DNA of 64,000 nt from Gordonia namibiensis NBRC 108229 (GCF_000298235.1 NZ_BAHE01000009.1:62001-126000), one strand, 5' to 3'. Numbered from the stretch's first letter, positions 1-11,728 are shown. Made by a program: numbers and translations. The notes: generated by a model from the sequence alone, not told the origin.

Positions 1-2
1 TC

Positions 3-572
3 CGCAAGGCCCTGTCGATGGGCGCCGACAAGGCGATCCACATCAAGGACGACGCGCTCCACGGCTCGGACGCGGTCCAGACCGCCTACGTCCTGGCCCG
101 CGCACTGGGCACCGTCGAGGGCGTCGAGCTCGTCATCGCCGGTAACGAGGCCACCGACGGTCGCGTGGGCGCGATCCCGGCCATGATCGCCGAGTACCTC
201 GAGCTCCCGCACCTCACTCACCTGCGCAAGCTGACCCTCGAGGGCGAGACCCTCAAGGGCGAGCGTGAGACCGACGAGGGCATCTTCCACATCGAGGCCC
301 AGCTCCCGGCGATCGTCTCGGTCAACGAGAAGATCAACGAGCCCCGCTTCCCGTCCTTCAAGGGCATCATGGCCGCGAAGAAGAAGGAAGTCACCGTCGT
401 CTCGCTGGCCGAGATCGACGTCGAGCCGACCGATGTGGGCCTGGAGAACGCCGGCAGCGTCGTGAACTCCTCCACCCCGAAGCCGCCGAAGACCGCGGGC
501 GAGCGCGTCACCGACGAAGGCGACGGCGGCACGAAGGTCGCCGAGTACCTGGTCGGCCAGAAGATCATCTGA
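3..572 (+). CDS. etfB: Electron transfer flavoprotein beta subunit, 5'-truncated by window edge
   Basis: The open frame enters from the window edge, so the N-terminus is missing; about 189 residues remain of a family usually near 260. The visible segment has the ETF-beta landmarks: an early region reading RKALSMGADKAIHI, then AGNEATDGRVGAIPAMIAEYL, and the C-terminal recognition-loop tail. EtfB pairs with EtfA and carries electrons from acyl-CoA dehydrogenases to the membrane quinone pool. etfA follows 52 nt downstream in the same direction, so the two are very probably one transcript. The protein is cytoplasmic and normally binds AMP, while FAD sits mainly in EtfA. Identity is firm; only the start is unknown. 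Confidence 0.95.
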   Translation, partial: RKALSMGADKAIHIKDDALHGSDAVQTAYVLARALGTVEGVELVIAGNEATDGRVGAIPAMIAEYLELPHLTHLRKLTLEGETLKGERETDEGIFHIEAQLPAIVSVNEKINEPRFPSFKGIMAAKKKEVTVVSLAEIDVEPTDVGLENAGSVVNSSTPKPPKTAGERVTDEGDGGTKVAEYLVGQKII

Positions 573-624
573 TCTTCCCCACCAGTCCATCCGGCGAACC
601 CCAGACATTCAGGAGAAAACCAAC

Positions 625-1581
625 ATGGCAGAAGTACTCGTGCTCGTGGAGCAGGACGCCGAAGGCGCCCTGAAGAAGGTCACCAGCGAGCTCATCACCG
701 CCGCCCGCGCTCTCGGTACCCCGTCGGCTGTCGTCGTCGGCAAGCCCGGCTCGGCCGACGCCATCATCGACGGCCTCAAGGAGGCCGGCGCCGAGAAGAT
801 CTACGTCGCCGAGTCCGACGACGCGGCCGGCTACCTGATCAACCCGCAGGTCGACGTCCTGTCCTCGATCGCCGAGAGCGCCGCCCCGGCAGCGATCCTG
901 GTCGCGGCCACCGCCGACGGCAAGGAGATCGCCGGCCGTCTCGCCGTGCGTCTCGGCTCGGGCGTGCTCGCCGACGTCGTCGACGTCAAGGAAGGCGGCG
1001 TGGGCATCCACTCCATCTTCGGTGGCGCGTTCACCGTCGAGGCCCAGGCCAAGGGCGACACCCCGGTCATCTCGATCCGCCCCGGTGGCGTCGAGGCCGC
1101 TCCGCAGGCCGGTGCCGGCGAGCGTGTCGACGTCGAGGTCCCGGCAGCTGCCGAGAACGCCGTCAAGATCACCAAGGTCGAGCCGAACATCGGTGGCGAT
1201 CGTCCCGAACTCACCGAGGCGTCGATCGTCGTCTCCGGTGGTCGCGGTGTCGGTAGCGCCGAGAAGTTCTCGGTCGTCGAGGAACTCGCCGACGCGCTCG
1301 GTGCCGCTGTCGGCGCCTCGCGTGCCGCCGTCGACTCCGGCTACTACCCGGGTCAGTTCCAGGTCGGTCAGACCGGTAAGACCGTGTCGCCGCAGCTCTA
1401 TGTCGCCCTGGGCATCTCGGGCGCCATCCAGCACCGCGCCGGCATGCAGACCTCGAAGACCATCGTCGCTGTCAACAAGGACGAAGAGGCACCGATCTTC
1501 GAGATCGCCGACTACGGCATCGTGGGCGACCTGTTCAACGTCGCCCCGCAGCTGACCGAAGAGGTCAAGAAGCGCAAGTGA
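625..1581 (+). CDS. etfA: Electron transfer flavoprotein alpha subunit
   Basis: This 318-residue protein is the FAD-binding partner of EtfB and passes electrons from acyl-CoA dehydrogenases to ETF:quinone oxidoreductase. The C-terminal third holds the ETF-alpha signature ([18 protein letters not shown], then [22 protein letters not shown]), which forms the FAD site. The N-terminal domain begins [11 protein letters not shown]. The ATG start has a clear AGGAG ribosome site at 611-615. Length is typical for the family (about 315-320). It lies directly behind etfB, and a strong hairpin follows the stop, so the etfBA transcript probably ends there. Confidence 0.97.
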   Translation: MAEVLVLVEQDAEGALKKVTSELITAARALGTPSAVVVGKPGSADAIIDGLKEAGAEKIYVAESDDAAGYLINPQVDVLSSIAESAAPAAILVAATADGKEIAGRLAVRLGSGVLADVVDVKEGGVGIHSIFGGAFTVEAQAKGDTPVISIRPGGVEAAPQAGAGERVDVEVPAAAENAVKITKVEPNIGGDRPELTEASIVVSGGRGVGSAEKFSVVEELADALGAAVGASRAAVDSGYYPGQFQVGQTGKTVSPQLYVALGISGAIQHRAGMQTSKTIVAVNKDEEAPIFEIADYGIVGDLFNVAPQLTEEVKKRK

Positions 1582-1603
1582 TCTGGAAGATCACGTAGTT
1601 CCC

Positions 1604-1637
1604 CGGTGGCCCCCGACGTTCGCGTCGGGGGCCACCG
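1604..1637 (+). terminator. Hairpin terminator after etfBA
   Basis: A perfect 15-bp GC-rich stem with a TTCG tetraloop lies 22 nt after the etfA stop. There is no long T-run, which is usual for actinobacterial terminators. Confidence 0.75.
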
Positions 1638-1753
1638 TGCGTTCGTGACCTGTTCACCCAGGGCCACCGGTGCGGCTCGTGTTCATCCGGATCGCCCCGA
1701 CACGTCACGCTGCCGTCTTCGTGACGACGCCGGCGGTGGCTTTCATACGGGGC

Positions 1754-2596
1754 ATGAACGCTCTGCAGTCCATCGCCACCGGTGCGGTAACCGATTCCGC
1801 GGTCTCGGCCACCCTGCTGGCAGCCGGGCCGGTCCGGGTGCTGGTGACCGACGACCCCGCCGACATCCTTGCCGCCCAACGACTTCGCTACCGGGTATTC
1901 GCCGACGAGCCCGGCTTCTCCGATCGAATCGGTGATCCGGCCACCGGCCGCGACGCCGACAGGTTCGACGAATTCTGTGAACACCTCGTCGTGCGGCACG
2001 ACGACCACGGTGTCATCGGGTGCGCACGACTACTGGCACCGCCGCGCGCGATCGCCGCCGGCGGCTGGTACTCGTCCACCGAATTCGACCTGAGTCGACT
2101 GGCCGGCATCTTCTCGGAGACAGTCGAATTGGGTCGCGCCTGCGTGCACGCGGAGCACCGCGACGGATCGGTGACCGCGCTCATGTGGGCAGCTCTGCTC
2201 CAGTACATGGATCTGGCGGGTTACCGGTATCTGATGGGTTGCGTGTCGGTGCCGCTGCGCAGTCCGGGGGAGTGGATGCCCGGAGCCGTGCTGCGAGCCG
2301 TCCGTGATCGCCTGCACGAGGACTACTCCGATCCGATCCGACAAGTCGCCCCGCTGACTCCCGCACGCATCGGTGGGCGTCTCCTCGGTGACATCACGCC
2401 CGCGGACGTCATCGGCATGCCGCCCCTGATGCGCGGATACCTGAGGATGGGCGCCCGCATCTGCGGTGAGCCCGCCGTCGACGACGTCTTCGACGCCGCG
2501 GACTTCCTCACCCTCCTCGACCGGGAGGGCGCCAACCGGCGCTATCTCGACCGCTTGCGATCGAGCGCCCAGCGTCTCGGCTCGGCGAGGCCCTGA
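1754..2596 (+). CDS. GNAT-fold acyltransferase, OlsB/hemolysin-like
   Basis: About 280 residues from ATG 1754; an in-frame upstream start at 1670 would add 28 residues of unconvincing sequence, so I chose the later one. The core reads AQRLRYRVFADEPGF near the N-terminus and ends in ELGRACVHAEHRDGSVTALMW. Both are typical of the acyl-homoserine-lactone-synthase/OlsB-like GNAT family that moves acyl chains from acyl-ACP. It corresponds in position to M. tuberculosis Rv3027c. The next gene, 4 nt away, is a PlsC-type acyltransferase. That pairing is the one used for ornithine lipids (OlsB then OlsA) in other bacteria. The lipid made here is not shown by sequence; an N-acyl amino-acid product is inference. 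Confidence 0.8.
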   Translation: MNALQSIATGAVTDSAVSATLLAAGPVRVLVTDDPADILAAQRLRYRVFADEPGFSDRIGDPATGRDADRFDEFCEHLVVRHDDHGVIGCARLLAPPRAIAAGGWYSSTEFDLSRLAGIFSETVELGRACVHAEHRDGSVTALMWAALLQYMDLAGYRYLMGCVSVPLRSPGEWMPGAVLRAVRDRLHEDYSDPIRQVAPLTPARIGGRLLGDITPADVIGMPPLMRGYLRMGARICGEPAVDDVFDAADFLTLLDREGANRRYLDRLRSSAQRLGSARP

Positions 2597-2600
2597 CGCG

Positions 2601-3449
2601 GTGACCACCATGTCGGTGAACCGTCACCCGTGGTTCCCGGTCAGCGACTGCGGGCAGGAGTGTCTCGGCCCGTTCGCCACGAGGCGGATCGTCGATGCGC
2701 TGACAGTCGGTGCGCGACTGTGTCGTCTCGCCGCGATCGCCGGCTGGATCGTCGGGACACTCGTCGCCGACAGCGCCACGGCGCGGCTCCGGAGGAGGCC
2801 CCGACGAGCACTGCGCGCACGGGCCGCACGTCCGCTGCTCGCCGCGCTCGGCATCAGGGTCGTCGTCGACGACCGGCGCAGCGATCCGCACGCGAACGGG
2901 CTCATCGTCGCCAACCACATCTCCTTTCTCGACGTCCTCGCGCTGGCGCTCGTCAGCCCGGCACCGGTGGTGGCGAAGTCCGACGTCATCGACATGCCGG
3001 TGGTGGCGGGGCTCGCGCGCCGGTTCGGGGTGATCGCCGTCGACCGCGGAACGCTGCGCGGGCTCCCGGCAGCGGTGGGAGCCGTCACCGCGCGACTCGC
3101 CGCCGGATCGTCGGTGATCGTTTTCCCGGAGGGGACGACCTTCTGCGGCCGCACCGGCGGGGCGTTCCGGCCGGCCTTCTTCCAGGCGGCGGTCGACGCG
3201 GGGGTGTCGGTGTCTCCCGTCCGCCTGCGGTTCGTCGGGCCCGACGGGCGCGCCGCGACGGCCGCGAGTTTCATCGGTGACGACTCGCCGCTGGACACCT
3301 TGGGTCGGGTGCTGCGTGCCCGCGGACTCACCGTGGTCGTCCGCCTCGAACGGGCCGAGGTGCCGGGCGCCGACCGTCGCGAGCTGGCCCGGCGCTGCGA
3401 GCGTGTGTTGCGCACCGCGGAAAGTGACATCGAACGTTCTCTGATATAG
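2601..3449 (+). CDS. PlsC-type 1-acyl-glycerol-3-phosphate / lyso-lipid acyltransferase
   Basis: This 282-residue protein has the acyltransferase motifs H-X4-D (NHISFLD, H at about 106 and D at about 111) and FPEGTT (about 175-180). A hydrophobic segment near residues 40-57 probably anchors it to the membrane. Such enzymes add a second acyl chain to a lyso-lipid. The GTG start at 2601 is 4 nt after the preceding GNAT gene; ATG 2610 is the alternative. Coupling to an OlsB-like GNAT suggests an OlsA-like role, but ordinary phosphatidic acid synthesis is equally allowed by the motifs. It corresponds in position to Rv3026c. Confidence 0.85.
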   Translation: MTTMSVNRHPWFPVSDCGQECLGPFATRRIVDALTVGARLCRLAAIAGWIVGTLVADSATARLRRRPRRALRARAARPLLAALGIRVVVDDRRSDPHANGLIVANHISFLDVLALALVSPAPVVAKSDVIDMPVVAGLARRFGVIAVDRGTLRGLPAAVGAVTARLAAGSSVIVFPEGTTFCGRTGGAFRPAFFQAAVDAGVSVSPVRLRFVGPDGRAATAASFIGDDSPLDTLGRVLRARGLTVVVRLERAEVPGADRRELARRCERVLRTAESDIERSLI

Positions 3450-3511
3450 GTTCCTTCGCAAGCGGCCGCGCAGTGGCCGAGGAGATCGCCGTATGTCGAA
3501 GGAGTCCGACG

Positions 3512-3991
3512 ATGACGTCCACCCTGACCCGAGAAGCGGCCCGCGCCAAGTTCTTCGAGCTGCGGGAAGCGGAAGGGCTCGTCGACGACGCGGTCCTCGA
3601 CACCGTCTGGGCAGGACTGGCGACGCTTCGCCCGGAGGAGATGCTCGGAGCCTGGAAGGGCGGCGAGTTCACCACCGGCCACGCCATCAACGGGATGCTG
3701 GCGAAGGCCAACTGGTTCGGCAAGACCTTCACCTCGCGCAGCGATGTGCAGCCGCTGGTCTGCCGCGACGAGAACGGCAAGCTGTTCTCGAACGTCAAAC
3801 TCGGCAAGGGTGAGGCGAGCCTGTGGGCGGTCGAGTTCCGCGGGGAGATCACCGCGTCGATGGTCTACGACGGTCAGCCGGTCATCGATCACTTCAAGCG
3901 CGTCGACGACACGACTGTCATGGGCATCATGAACGGCAAGGGCGGCGTGATCGACGGACGACACCTGTACTTCTATCTCGAACGCGTCTGA
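3512..3991 (+). CDS. DUF4334 / GXWXG domain protein
   Basis: 159 residues. The N-terminal half has the GXWXG motif ([13 protein letters not shown], about residues 40-52), followed by the DUF4334 C-terminal half ending [23 protein letters not shown]. The family is small, soluble and of unknown biochemical function. The ATG at 3512 has an AAGGAG ribosome site 7 nt upstream; an in-frame upstream start exists at 3473 but lacks a site. It follows the acyltransferase by 62 nt and may share its transcript. Confidence 0.85.
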   Translation: MTSTLTREAARAKFFELREAEGLVDDAVLDTVWAGLATLRPEEMLGAWKGGEFTTGHAINGMLAKANWFGKTFTSRSDVQPLVCRDENGKLFSNVKLGKGEASLWAVEFRGEITASMVYDGQPVIDHFKRVDDTTVMGIMNGKGGVIDGRHLYFYLERV

Positions 3992-4090
3992 GACGTCCGA
4001 GAAGGCGACCGCAGGGTCGGGCGCGTGGTGACCAGCGTGGGACGCACAGCGCTCGCAGGTCGCGGAATTTGTCGGCGTCGGTCGCGCGTT

Positions 4091-4096
4091 TATCCT
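4091..4096 (+). promoter_or_regulatory. -10 box of cysteine desulfurase gene
   Basis: TATCCT lies 8 nt before ATG 4105, which fits an actinobacterial -10 with a leaderless or near-leaderless transcript. No ribosome site is visible between it and the start. Confidence 0.5.
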
Positions 4097-4104
4097 TGCT
4101 AGCG

Positions 4105-5325
4105 ATGCCCCTGCCAACCCGAGTGCCGCCGCGCACGTCCGTCTACCTCGACCACGCCGCTTCGACGCAGATGCTGCCCGAAGCCGTCGAGGCGATGACC
4201 GCTGTCTTCGGCGCCCCGGGCAACGCCTCGTCGCTGCATGGTTCCGGGCGGACCGCCCGACGCCGCCTCGAGGAGGCGCGCGAGGCGATCGCCGCGGCCG
4301 TCGGTGCCCGGCCGTCGGAGGTCATCTTCACCGGCGGAGGCACCGAGTCGGACAACCTCGCGATCAAGGGCATCTACTGGGCCCGTCGCCGCGCCGACGA
4401 CCAGCGTCGCCGCATCATCGTGTCGGCGGTCGAGCACCACGCGGTCCTCGACCCCGCGCAGTGGCTCGCGGCCGACGCCGGTGCCGAACTCGTGGTCCTG
4501 CCGGTCGACGCAGACGGCGTCGTCTCACCCGCTGACCTGCGCGCCGAACTCGAGGCGCACGCCGACCAGACGGCCCTCATCTCGGTCATGTGGGCCAACA
4601 ACGAGGTGGGTTCCATCCAGCCCATCGCCGAGATCGCCGCGCTCGGAGCCGAGTTCGGCGTCCCGGTGCACTCTGATGCCATCCAGGCCGTCGGCCACCT
4701 GCCGGTCGACTTCGCCGCCAGCGGACTGTCCGCGCTGAGCCTCGCCGCCCACAAGTTCGGCGGTCCGCAGGGCGTCGGCGCACTGCTGCTCGGCCGCGAG
4801 GTCGCCTGCGTCCCGCTGCAGCACGGCGGCGGTCACGAGCGTGACGTGCGGTCGGGGACCCAGGACGTCGCCGGCGCCGCCGGGATGGCTGCCGCGCTGA
4901 CCTGGTGCGTCGAGCACATGGAGGAGAACACCGCTCGCGTGCGCGGCCTCGCGTCACGACTCTCCGAGATCCTGCTCGGTGTCGAGGGTGCGGTGCGCAA
5001 CGGTGCACCCGCAGACGCCCGGCTCCCCGGAAACGTCCACGTCTCCTTCATCGGTTGTGAGGGCGACTCCCTGCTCATGCTGCTCGACGCCAAGGGCATC
5101 GAGTGCTCCACCGGTTCCGCTTGCACGGCGGGTGTCGCGCAGGCCAGCCACGTGCTGCTCGCGATGGGACTCGACATGGCCGACGCCCGGTCGTCGCTGC
5201 GGTTCTCGCTCTCCCACACCACCACCGACGCCGACATCGACGCGGTGGCCCAGGTCATCGACGAGGTCGTGGATCGAGCCCGCGCGGCCGGCCTCGTCTC
5301 CGCACCCGGCGGGAAGGTTTCCTGA
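4105..5325 (+). CDS. iscS: Cysteine desulfurase (IscS/NifS family)
   Basis: This 406-residue PLP enzyme takes sulfur from cysteine as an enzyme persulfide, for tRNA thiolation and Fe-S cluster assembly. The PLP-binding lysine lies in SLAAHKFGG (K217). The catalytic cysteine loop reads [11 protein letters not shown] (Cys340). The N-terminus YLDHAAST is family-typical. Its stop codon overlaps the mnmA start by one base (TGATG), so translation is coupled to the enzyme that uses its sulfur on tRNA wobble uridine. It matches Rv3025c in position. No scaffold (iscU) is adjacent. Confidence 0.95.
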   Translation: MPLPTRVPPRTSVYLDHAASTQMLPEAVEAMTAVFGAPGNASSLHGSGRTARRRLEEAREAIAAAVGARPSEVIFTGGGTESDNLAIKGIYWARRRADDQRRRIIVSAVEHHAVLDPAQWLAADAGAELVVLPVDADGVVSPADLRAELEAHADQTALISVMWANNEVGSIQPIAEIAALGAEFGVPVHSDAIQAVGHLPVDFAASGLSALSLAAHKFGGPQGVGALLLGREVACVPLQHGGGHERDVRSGTQDVAGAAGMAAALTWCVEHMEENTARVRGLASRLSEILLGVEGAVRNGAPADARLPGNVHVSFIGCEGDSLLMLLDAKGIECSTGSACTAGVAQASHVLLAMGLDMADARSSLRFSLSHTTTDADIDAVAQVIDEVVDRARAAGLVSAPGGKVS

Positions 5326-6443
5326 TGCGCGTACTCGCAGCGATGAGCGGCGGCGTCGACTCGGCCGTCGCGGCGGCACGTGCCGTCGACGCCGGCCACG
5401 AGGTCGTCGGCGTCCACCTCGCCCTCTCCACCGCACCCGGAGCCCTGCGCACCGGATCGCGCGGCTGCTGCTCGCGCGAGGACGCCTCGGACGCCCGACG
5501 CGCCGCCGATGTGCTCGGAATCCCGTTCTACGTCTGGGATTTCGCCGATCGATTCAAGGACGACGTCATCGACGAATTCGTCGAGGCCTACGCCGCCGGA
5601 CGCACCCCCAACCCCTGCCTGACGTGCAACGAGAAGATCAAGTTCGCCGCCCTCGCCGACAAGGCGATCGCCCTCGGCTTCGATGCCCTCGCCACCGGCC
5701 ACTACGCGCAGCTCGTCGACGGTGAGCTGCGTCGCGCCGTCGACCACGACAAGGACCAGTCCTACGTGCTCGCCGTCCTGACGAGCGAGCAGCTGTCCCG
5801 TGCGCTGTTCCCGGTCGGGGACACCCCGAAAGCCGAGATCCGGGCCGAGGCCGCTCGACGCGGTCTCGCGGTGGCAGACAAGCCCGACTCCCACGACATC
5901 TGCTTCATCCCCAGCGGTGACACCCGCGCCTTCCTCGGCGCCAAGATCGGTATCCGCCCGGGCGCGGTCGTCGACGCCTCCTCTGGCGAGCGCCTCGCCG
6001 ACCACGAGGGTGTGCACGGCTTCACCATCGGTCAGCGCAAGGGTCTCGGCATCGACGCCCCCGCCGCCGACGGCAAGCCCCGCTACGTCACCGAGATCGA
6101 CCCGGAGTCGGGCACGGTCACCGTCGGTACCGCCGAGGACCTGCAGGTCTGGGGCATCACCGCGACCCGTGCGGTGTGGACGTCGGGCATCACCCCCGAC
6201 GAGCCGTTCGAGGCCGTGGTCCAGGTGCGTGCGCACGGCGGACTCGCACCCGTCACCGCGACCCCCACCACGATCGACGGCGAGGCCGCGATCGACATCG
6301 TCCTGCACGAACCGCTGACCGGTGTCGCACGCGGCCAGGCCGCCGTGCTGTATCTGCCGGACGCCGAGCGCGGCGATCAGGTCGTCGGGTGCGGGCGCAT
6401 CGCGTCCACCTCGTCGCAGCCGACCGCAGTCGCGACCCGGTGA
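5325..6443 (+). CDS. mnmA: tRNA-specific 2-thiouridylase MnmA
   Basis: The 372-residue protein adds sulfur to U34 of tRNA-Lys, -Glu and -Gln. The ATP PP-loop SGGVDS is at residues 8-13. The two catalytic cysteines are in NPCLTCN (Cys101) and DICFIP (Cys193), equivalent to E. coli Cys102 and Cys199. It is translationally coupled to the upstream cysteine desulfurase and overlaps the next gene by 4 nt (GTGA), forming a compact three-gene operon. tRNA-Gln and two tRNA-Glu genes lie later in the window, but their CUG and CUC anticodons lack the U34 target. Confidence 0.97.
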   Translation: MRVLAAMSGGVDSAVAAARAVDAGHEVVGVHLALSTAPGALRTGSRGCCSREDASDARRAADVLGIPFYVWDFADRFKDDVIDEFVEAYAAGRTPNPCLTCNEKIKFAALADKAIALGFDALATGHYAQLVDGELRRAVDHDKDQSYVLAVLTSEQLSRALFPVGDTPKAEIRAEAARRGLAVADKPDSHDICFIPSGDTRAFLGAKIGIRPGAVVDASSGERLADHEGVHGFTIGQRKGLGIDAPAADGKPRYVTEIDPESGTVTVGTAEDLQVWGITATRAVWTSGITPDEPFEAVVQVRAHGGLAPVTATPTTIDGEAAIDIVLHEPLTGVARGQAAVLYLPDAERGDQVVGCGRIASTSSQPTAVATR

Positions 6444-7456
6444 CCACACCCGGTCTGCCCACCGGTGTCGGAACCGGCGTGGGCTCGATGCCCGGCACCG
6501 ACCCGCGTGCGGCGGCCGCCGTGGTCAACGGTGAGCTCGATTTCGCACACCTCGTCGAACTCCCGGGTCGCGGACCCGGCTCCGACATGATCGGGCGGAT
6601 GGCCGCGCTCCTCGTCGACCTCCCGATGGACACCGCCACGTGGGGATACCGGCTGGCGCAGCGAGAATCGCAGCTCACCCGCCGCGCCCGCGACTTCCTC
6701 AAAGAAGATCTCGACGTCGTCGAAGAGCTCTGGGAGACAGCAGGATTCGTCGGTACCGGCCGACCGTTCAAGGTCCAGGTCGCCGGTCCGTTCACCACCT
6801 CGGCATCGGTGGAACTGCCCAACGGCCACCGCGTGCTGAAGGATCCGGGCGCGGTCCGCGACGTCGTCGCGTCGACCGCAGAGGGGCTCCGCGAACACGT
6901 CGCCGAGATCACCCGGCGACTCGGGGCACAGGTCGTCGTGCAGATCGACGAGCCGATGATCGGGCGGGTCATCGACGGAACCGTCAAGCCCCTCACACGG
7001 TTCGACCCGATCCGCGCGGTCCCGGCAGTCGAAGCGGCCCGGGCCCTCACCGAACTGATCGAACACGTCGACGCACCGGTGATCCTGCACGACTGCAACC
7101 GGCCCCGCTGGGACCTACTCGAACACCTTCGCGGCGTGGCGTACTCGATCGACGTCACCGCCCCCACCGACGCCGACCTCGACGGCATCGGGATGCTCAT
7201 CGACCGCGGTGACACCCTCGTCGCCGGCCGCATCCCGTCCACCGCGCCGAAGCGGCCGGTGAACGCCGACACCGTCGCGACCGACCTCGCCGCCATCACC
7301 GACCGCATCGGCCTCAACCGAAAAGTGTTGTGCGAGAACGTCGTCGTCACACCGACCTGCGGTCTCGCCGGGGCGTCGGAGAGCTGGGCGAAGAAGGCTC
7401 TCGCGATGTCCGCCGAAGCCGGTCAGCTTCTCGGCACCGATCCGACCGCCCTGTGA
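6440..7456 (+). CDS. MetE-like (cobalamin-independent methionine synthase C-terminal/UROD-fold) protein
   Basis: 338 residues from the GTG overlapping the mnmA stop. The start [14 protein letters not shown] and the core VQIDEPMIG resemble the catalytic half of MetE. A zinc-ligand pattern is present: HDC (H217, C219) and a late cysteine in VTPTCGLAG. Full MetE is over 750 residues with a duplicated barrel, so this is a single-barrel, core-type version, as in archaeal MetE and in the Rv3015c-type protein. It could transfer a methyl group from a different donor. Whether it makes methionine cannot be told from sequence. Coupling to mnmA suggests co-expression only. Confidence 0.8.
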   Translation: MTTPGLPTGVGTGVGSMPGTDPRAAAAVVNGELDFAHLVELPGRGPGSDMIGRMAALLVDLPMDTATWGYRLAQRESQLTRRARDFLKEDLDVVEELWETAGFVGTGRPFKVQVAGPFTTSASVELPNGHRVLKDPGAVRDVVASTAEGLREHVAEITRRLGAQVVVQIDEPMIGRVIDGTVKPLTRFDPIRAVPAVEAARALTELIEHVDAPVILHDCNRPRWDLLEHLRGVAYSIDVTAPTDADLDGIGMLIDRGDTLVAGRIPSTAPKRPVNADTVATDLAAITDRIGLNRKVLCENVVVTPTCGLAGASESWAKKALAMSAEAGQLLGTDPTAL

Positions 7457-7493
7457 GGCACTAGAAGCTCTGCGGAGCCCCGCCCGGCGGAAC

Positions 7494-7499
7494 TATTCT
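7494..7499 (+). promoter_or_regulatory. -10 box of YjbR-family gene
   Basis: TATTCT lies 6 nt before GTG 7506 with no room for a ribosome site, so the transcript is probably leaderless. This supports GTG 7506 over ATG 7521 as the start. Confidence 0.6.
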
Positions 7500-7505
7500 G
7501 CGAGG

Positions 7506-7898
7506 GTGCCGCACCCGATCATGTTCGACGACGCCGACCCGAACCTGGGTAGCGTGCGCGAGATCGCGCTCGCGCTGCCCGACGCCACCGAGGTCGTGGC
7601 ACACGGCCGCCCGACCTTCCGATGCGGCAAGATGTTCGCGAACTACGGCGGGGGCCTGAAGGGCGGCAAGGTCCGGTACGACCAATCGGTCCTGTTCATC
7701 CCCGACGAGGCGGACAAGCCCGCGCTCGAAGAGGACCCGCGGTTCTACGTTCCGGCCTACTACGGCCCCTTCGGCTGGCTCGGCCTGATCCTCGACGACG
7801 CCACCGACTGGGACGAGGTCGCCGAACTGCTCGACGCCAGCTACCGGCACGTCGCGCCGAAACGGTCGCTGGCGAAACTCGACCCCACCGCTCCCTGA
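7506..7898 (+). CDS. MmcQ/YjbR-like protein
   Basis: 130 residues. The sequence has the MmcQ/YjbR (DUF419-type) pattern: REIALALPDATEV near the start, GRPTFRCGKMFANY in the middle, FYVPAYYGPFGWLGL, and a C-terminal VAELLDASYRHVAPKR helix. The family has a double-wing DNA-binding-like fold, but its role is undefined. It stands alone between the mnmA operon and ligA with its own -10 box. Confidence 0.8.
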   Translation: MPHPIMFDDADPNLGSVREIALALPDATEVVAHGRPTFRCGKMFANYGGGLKGGKVRYDQSVLFIPDEADKPALEEDPRFYVPAYYGPFGWLGLILDDATDWDEVAELLDASYRHVAPKRSLAKLDPTAP

Positions 7899-7926
7899 TC
7901 CGAAAGAGCGCGACGCACCCAGGTCC

Positions 7927-10107
<2,181 letters not shown>

Positions 10108-10202
10108 ACGCGCTCCCGGGGAGCGCTCGACGTCTCGCTAGGCGAACCTATTGCCGGCAAACTTCGACGGCGCTCGCCCTTCGGCGGACTGCTGCGCCAA
10201 AA

Positions 10203-10263
10203 CTCGTCCCGCTCAGGGGTGTCTGAGGGCAATTTGCCCTCGGAGGCACTTCAGGGGGACGAG
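10203..10263. repeat. 61-nt imperfect palindrome between ligA and macro-domain gene
   Basis: Two 30-nt arms around a single T, about 22 of 30 positions pairing. The outer 8 nt (CTCGTCCC/GGGACGAG) and inner 8 nt (GAGGGCAA/TTGCCCTC) are perfect. It sits between convergent genes, so it may end transcription in both directions, or it may be a small mobile palindrome. The rest of 10108-10342 shows no gene. Confidence 0.7.
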
Positions 10264-10342
10264 ATTTTCGGAGCTTGCGGACGTCGCGGAGCTCCACGGG
10301 TCACCTATTGCTGATCATCGGCCGTCGAGCCCCGGCCAGCGG

Positions 10343-10855
10343 TCAACCGTTGAGCGCCTTGTCGAACGCGCGGTATGCCCGCGGGTCGAAGAGTACGAAG
10401 CGGATCTCGGTCAGCGCGGTGTCCGCGGACCGGACCGTGTCGACGGCCCGGCGTGCGCCGTCGTCCATGGGCCAGCCGTAGACGCCGGTCGAGATGGCCG
10501 GGAAGGCGATCGTCGTCGCACCCAAGTCGTCTGCCACGCGCAGGGATTCGCGATAGCACGAGACCAGGAACTCGGACCGGTCCTCGTCGTAGGAGTGCAC
10601 GGGCCCTACGGTGTGGATCACCCAGCGCGCGTCCAGGTCACCGGCGGTGGTCGCGACTGCCTCGCCGACGGGGAGTCCGCGTCTGTACTGACCGGCCCGC
10701 AGTTCTTTGCATTCGGCGAGGATCGCCGGACCGCCACGACGGTGGATGGCGCCGTCGACCCCGCCTCCGCCGAGGAGCGTCGAATTGGCGGCGTTGACGA
10801 TGGCGTCGACCGACTGGAGGGTGATGTCTCCCTGCACGAGTGTGATGGAGGTCAT
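10343..10855 (-). CDS. Macro-domain ADP-ribose / O-acetyl-ADP-ribose hydrolase
   Basis: 170 residues covering exactly one macro domain. The ADP-ribose-binding landmarks are VQGDIT near the start, VNAANSTLLGGGGVDGAIHRRGGP (about 20-43) and ISTGVYGWP in the distal loop. The family removes acetyl or ADP-ribosyl groups from O-acetyl-ADP-ribose or from ADP-ribosylated targets; the MacroD-like loop favours hydrolase activity over simple binding. It lies 15 nt downstream of the ACT-domain gene on the same strand and is probably co-transcribed with it. Confidence 0.9.
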   Translation of the reverse strand: MTSITLVQGDITLQSVDAIVNAANSTLLGGGGVDGAIHRRGGPAILAECKELRAGQYRRGLPVGEAVATTAGDLDARWVIHTVGPVHSYDEDRSEFLVSCYRESLRVADDLGATTIAFPAISTGVYGWPMDDGARRAVDTVRSADTALTEIRFVLFDPRAYRAFDKALNG

Positions 10856-10870
10856 CGCTCCATCATCGCG

Positions 10871-11542
10871 CTATTCGTCGGCGCGCAACACCGTACTGAC
10901 AATGCCTGCCAAGTAGCCGAGCCGCGCGACCTCAGAGGGGCGGAAGTCGGGTCCGCCGATGCGGCCGAGCAGGACGACCTTCTCGTTGGAGCCGATGGGT
11001 GCGGCGGCGAGGCGGGTGTCCATCTCCTGCCAGGCGCCCGGTACCCAGTCGCCCTCGGCGTCGAGCTGCGCCGCGTGTTCCAGCGGAAGCCAATCGGCCC
11101 TGGTGAGCGGGGTTTCCGGGGCTCCGGACGACCCGAACAGCTGAAGCACACCGCCGCTGGCCTTGGTGATGACCATGGCCCACGACACCCGCAGCACGCG
11201 CGGGGCGTTGTCGACGAGGACCTGGAGACGGTCGTTGCGGGACGCGGTGGCGACCTGGTCGACGAGCTCGAGCTCGCGGTGCGTGTCGAGCACACCGGAG
11301 TACGGGCGGATCGAGTCGACTCGAACGCCGTTGACCTTCTCCGCGGCCGTGATCAGGCTGTCGGGCAACGAGCCCGGCGGGACCTCCACGACGAGATCGT
11401 CGACGGCGTAACCGTTGCCGCGTTCGACCACTTCGAGAGACAGGATGTCCGCACCGACCGAACCGAGCTGCACGGCGAGCACGCCGAGACTGCCGGGACG
11501 GTCCTCGAGGTAGACGCGCAACAGGTAAGACACGTGGGCCAT
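10871..11542 (-). CDS. ACT-domain amino-acid-binding protein
   Basis: 223 residues. The N-terminus SYLLRVYLEDRPGSLGVLA is a classic ACT domain, a small ligand-binding fold that senses amino acids. A second, less typical region follows with VDNAPRVLRVSWAMVI and ends VVLLGRIGGPDFRPSEVARLGYLAG. No enzyme domain is attached. It is equivalent to Rv3013 and diverges from gatC with about 186 nt between starts. I chose ATG 11542 because the frame upstream is compositionally noncoding. Ligand and target are unknown. Confidence 0.8.
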   Translation of the reverse strand: MAHVSYLLRVYLEDRPGSLGVLAVQLGSVGADILSLEVVERGNGYAVDDLVVEVPPGSLPDSLITAAEKVNGVRVDSIRPYSGVLDTHRELELVDQVATASRNDRLQVLVDNAPRVLRVSWAMVITKASGGVLQLFGSSGAPETPLTRADWLPLEHAAQLDAEGDWVPGAWQEMDTRLAAAPIGSNEKVVLLGRIGGPDFRPSEVARLGYLAGIVSTVLRADE

Positions 11543-11643
11543 TCTCGCACTCGTGAGGATCGGGCGCGCACCGCCGGGGGAGGGGCGGACCGGGTCGGGG
11601 CGTGCAAACGGTGGCTGGGGTGAGTCGGGTCGGCGCGTTCCCA

Positions 11644-11649
11644 TAGGCT
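11644..11649 (+). promoter_or_regulatory. Candidate -10 box of gatCA
   Basis: TAGGCT lies about 80 nt before the gatC start in the divergent region, implying a 5' leader of about 70 nt. Confidence 0.4.
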
Positions 11650-11728
11650 GGAGAGGCACATCTGCGTCGCTTCGGCGTCGCGGTGGGCGACATGGCCGTG
11701 CAAGTGATGGTGAGAAAGGACGCTGACG

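Noticed and set aside
1670-1753. N-terminal extension of the GNAT gene from the upstream start
   Set aside because: The added 28 residues lack similarity to the family's usual start and lie close to the etfA terminator region; ATG 1754 is more plausible.
10151-11623. 490-codon plus-strand frame
   Set aside because: It is antisense to the macro-domain and ACT-domain genes, both recognisable. The frame also crosses the ligA-downstream palindrome.
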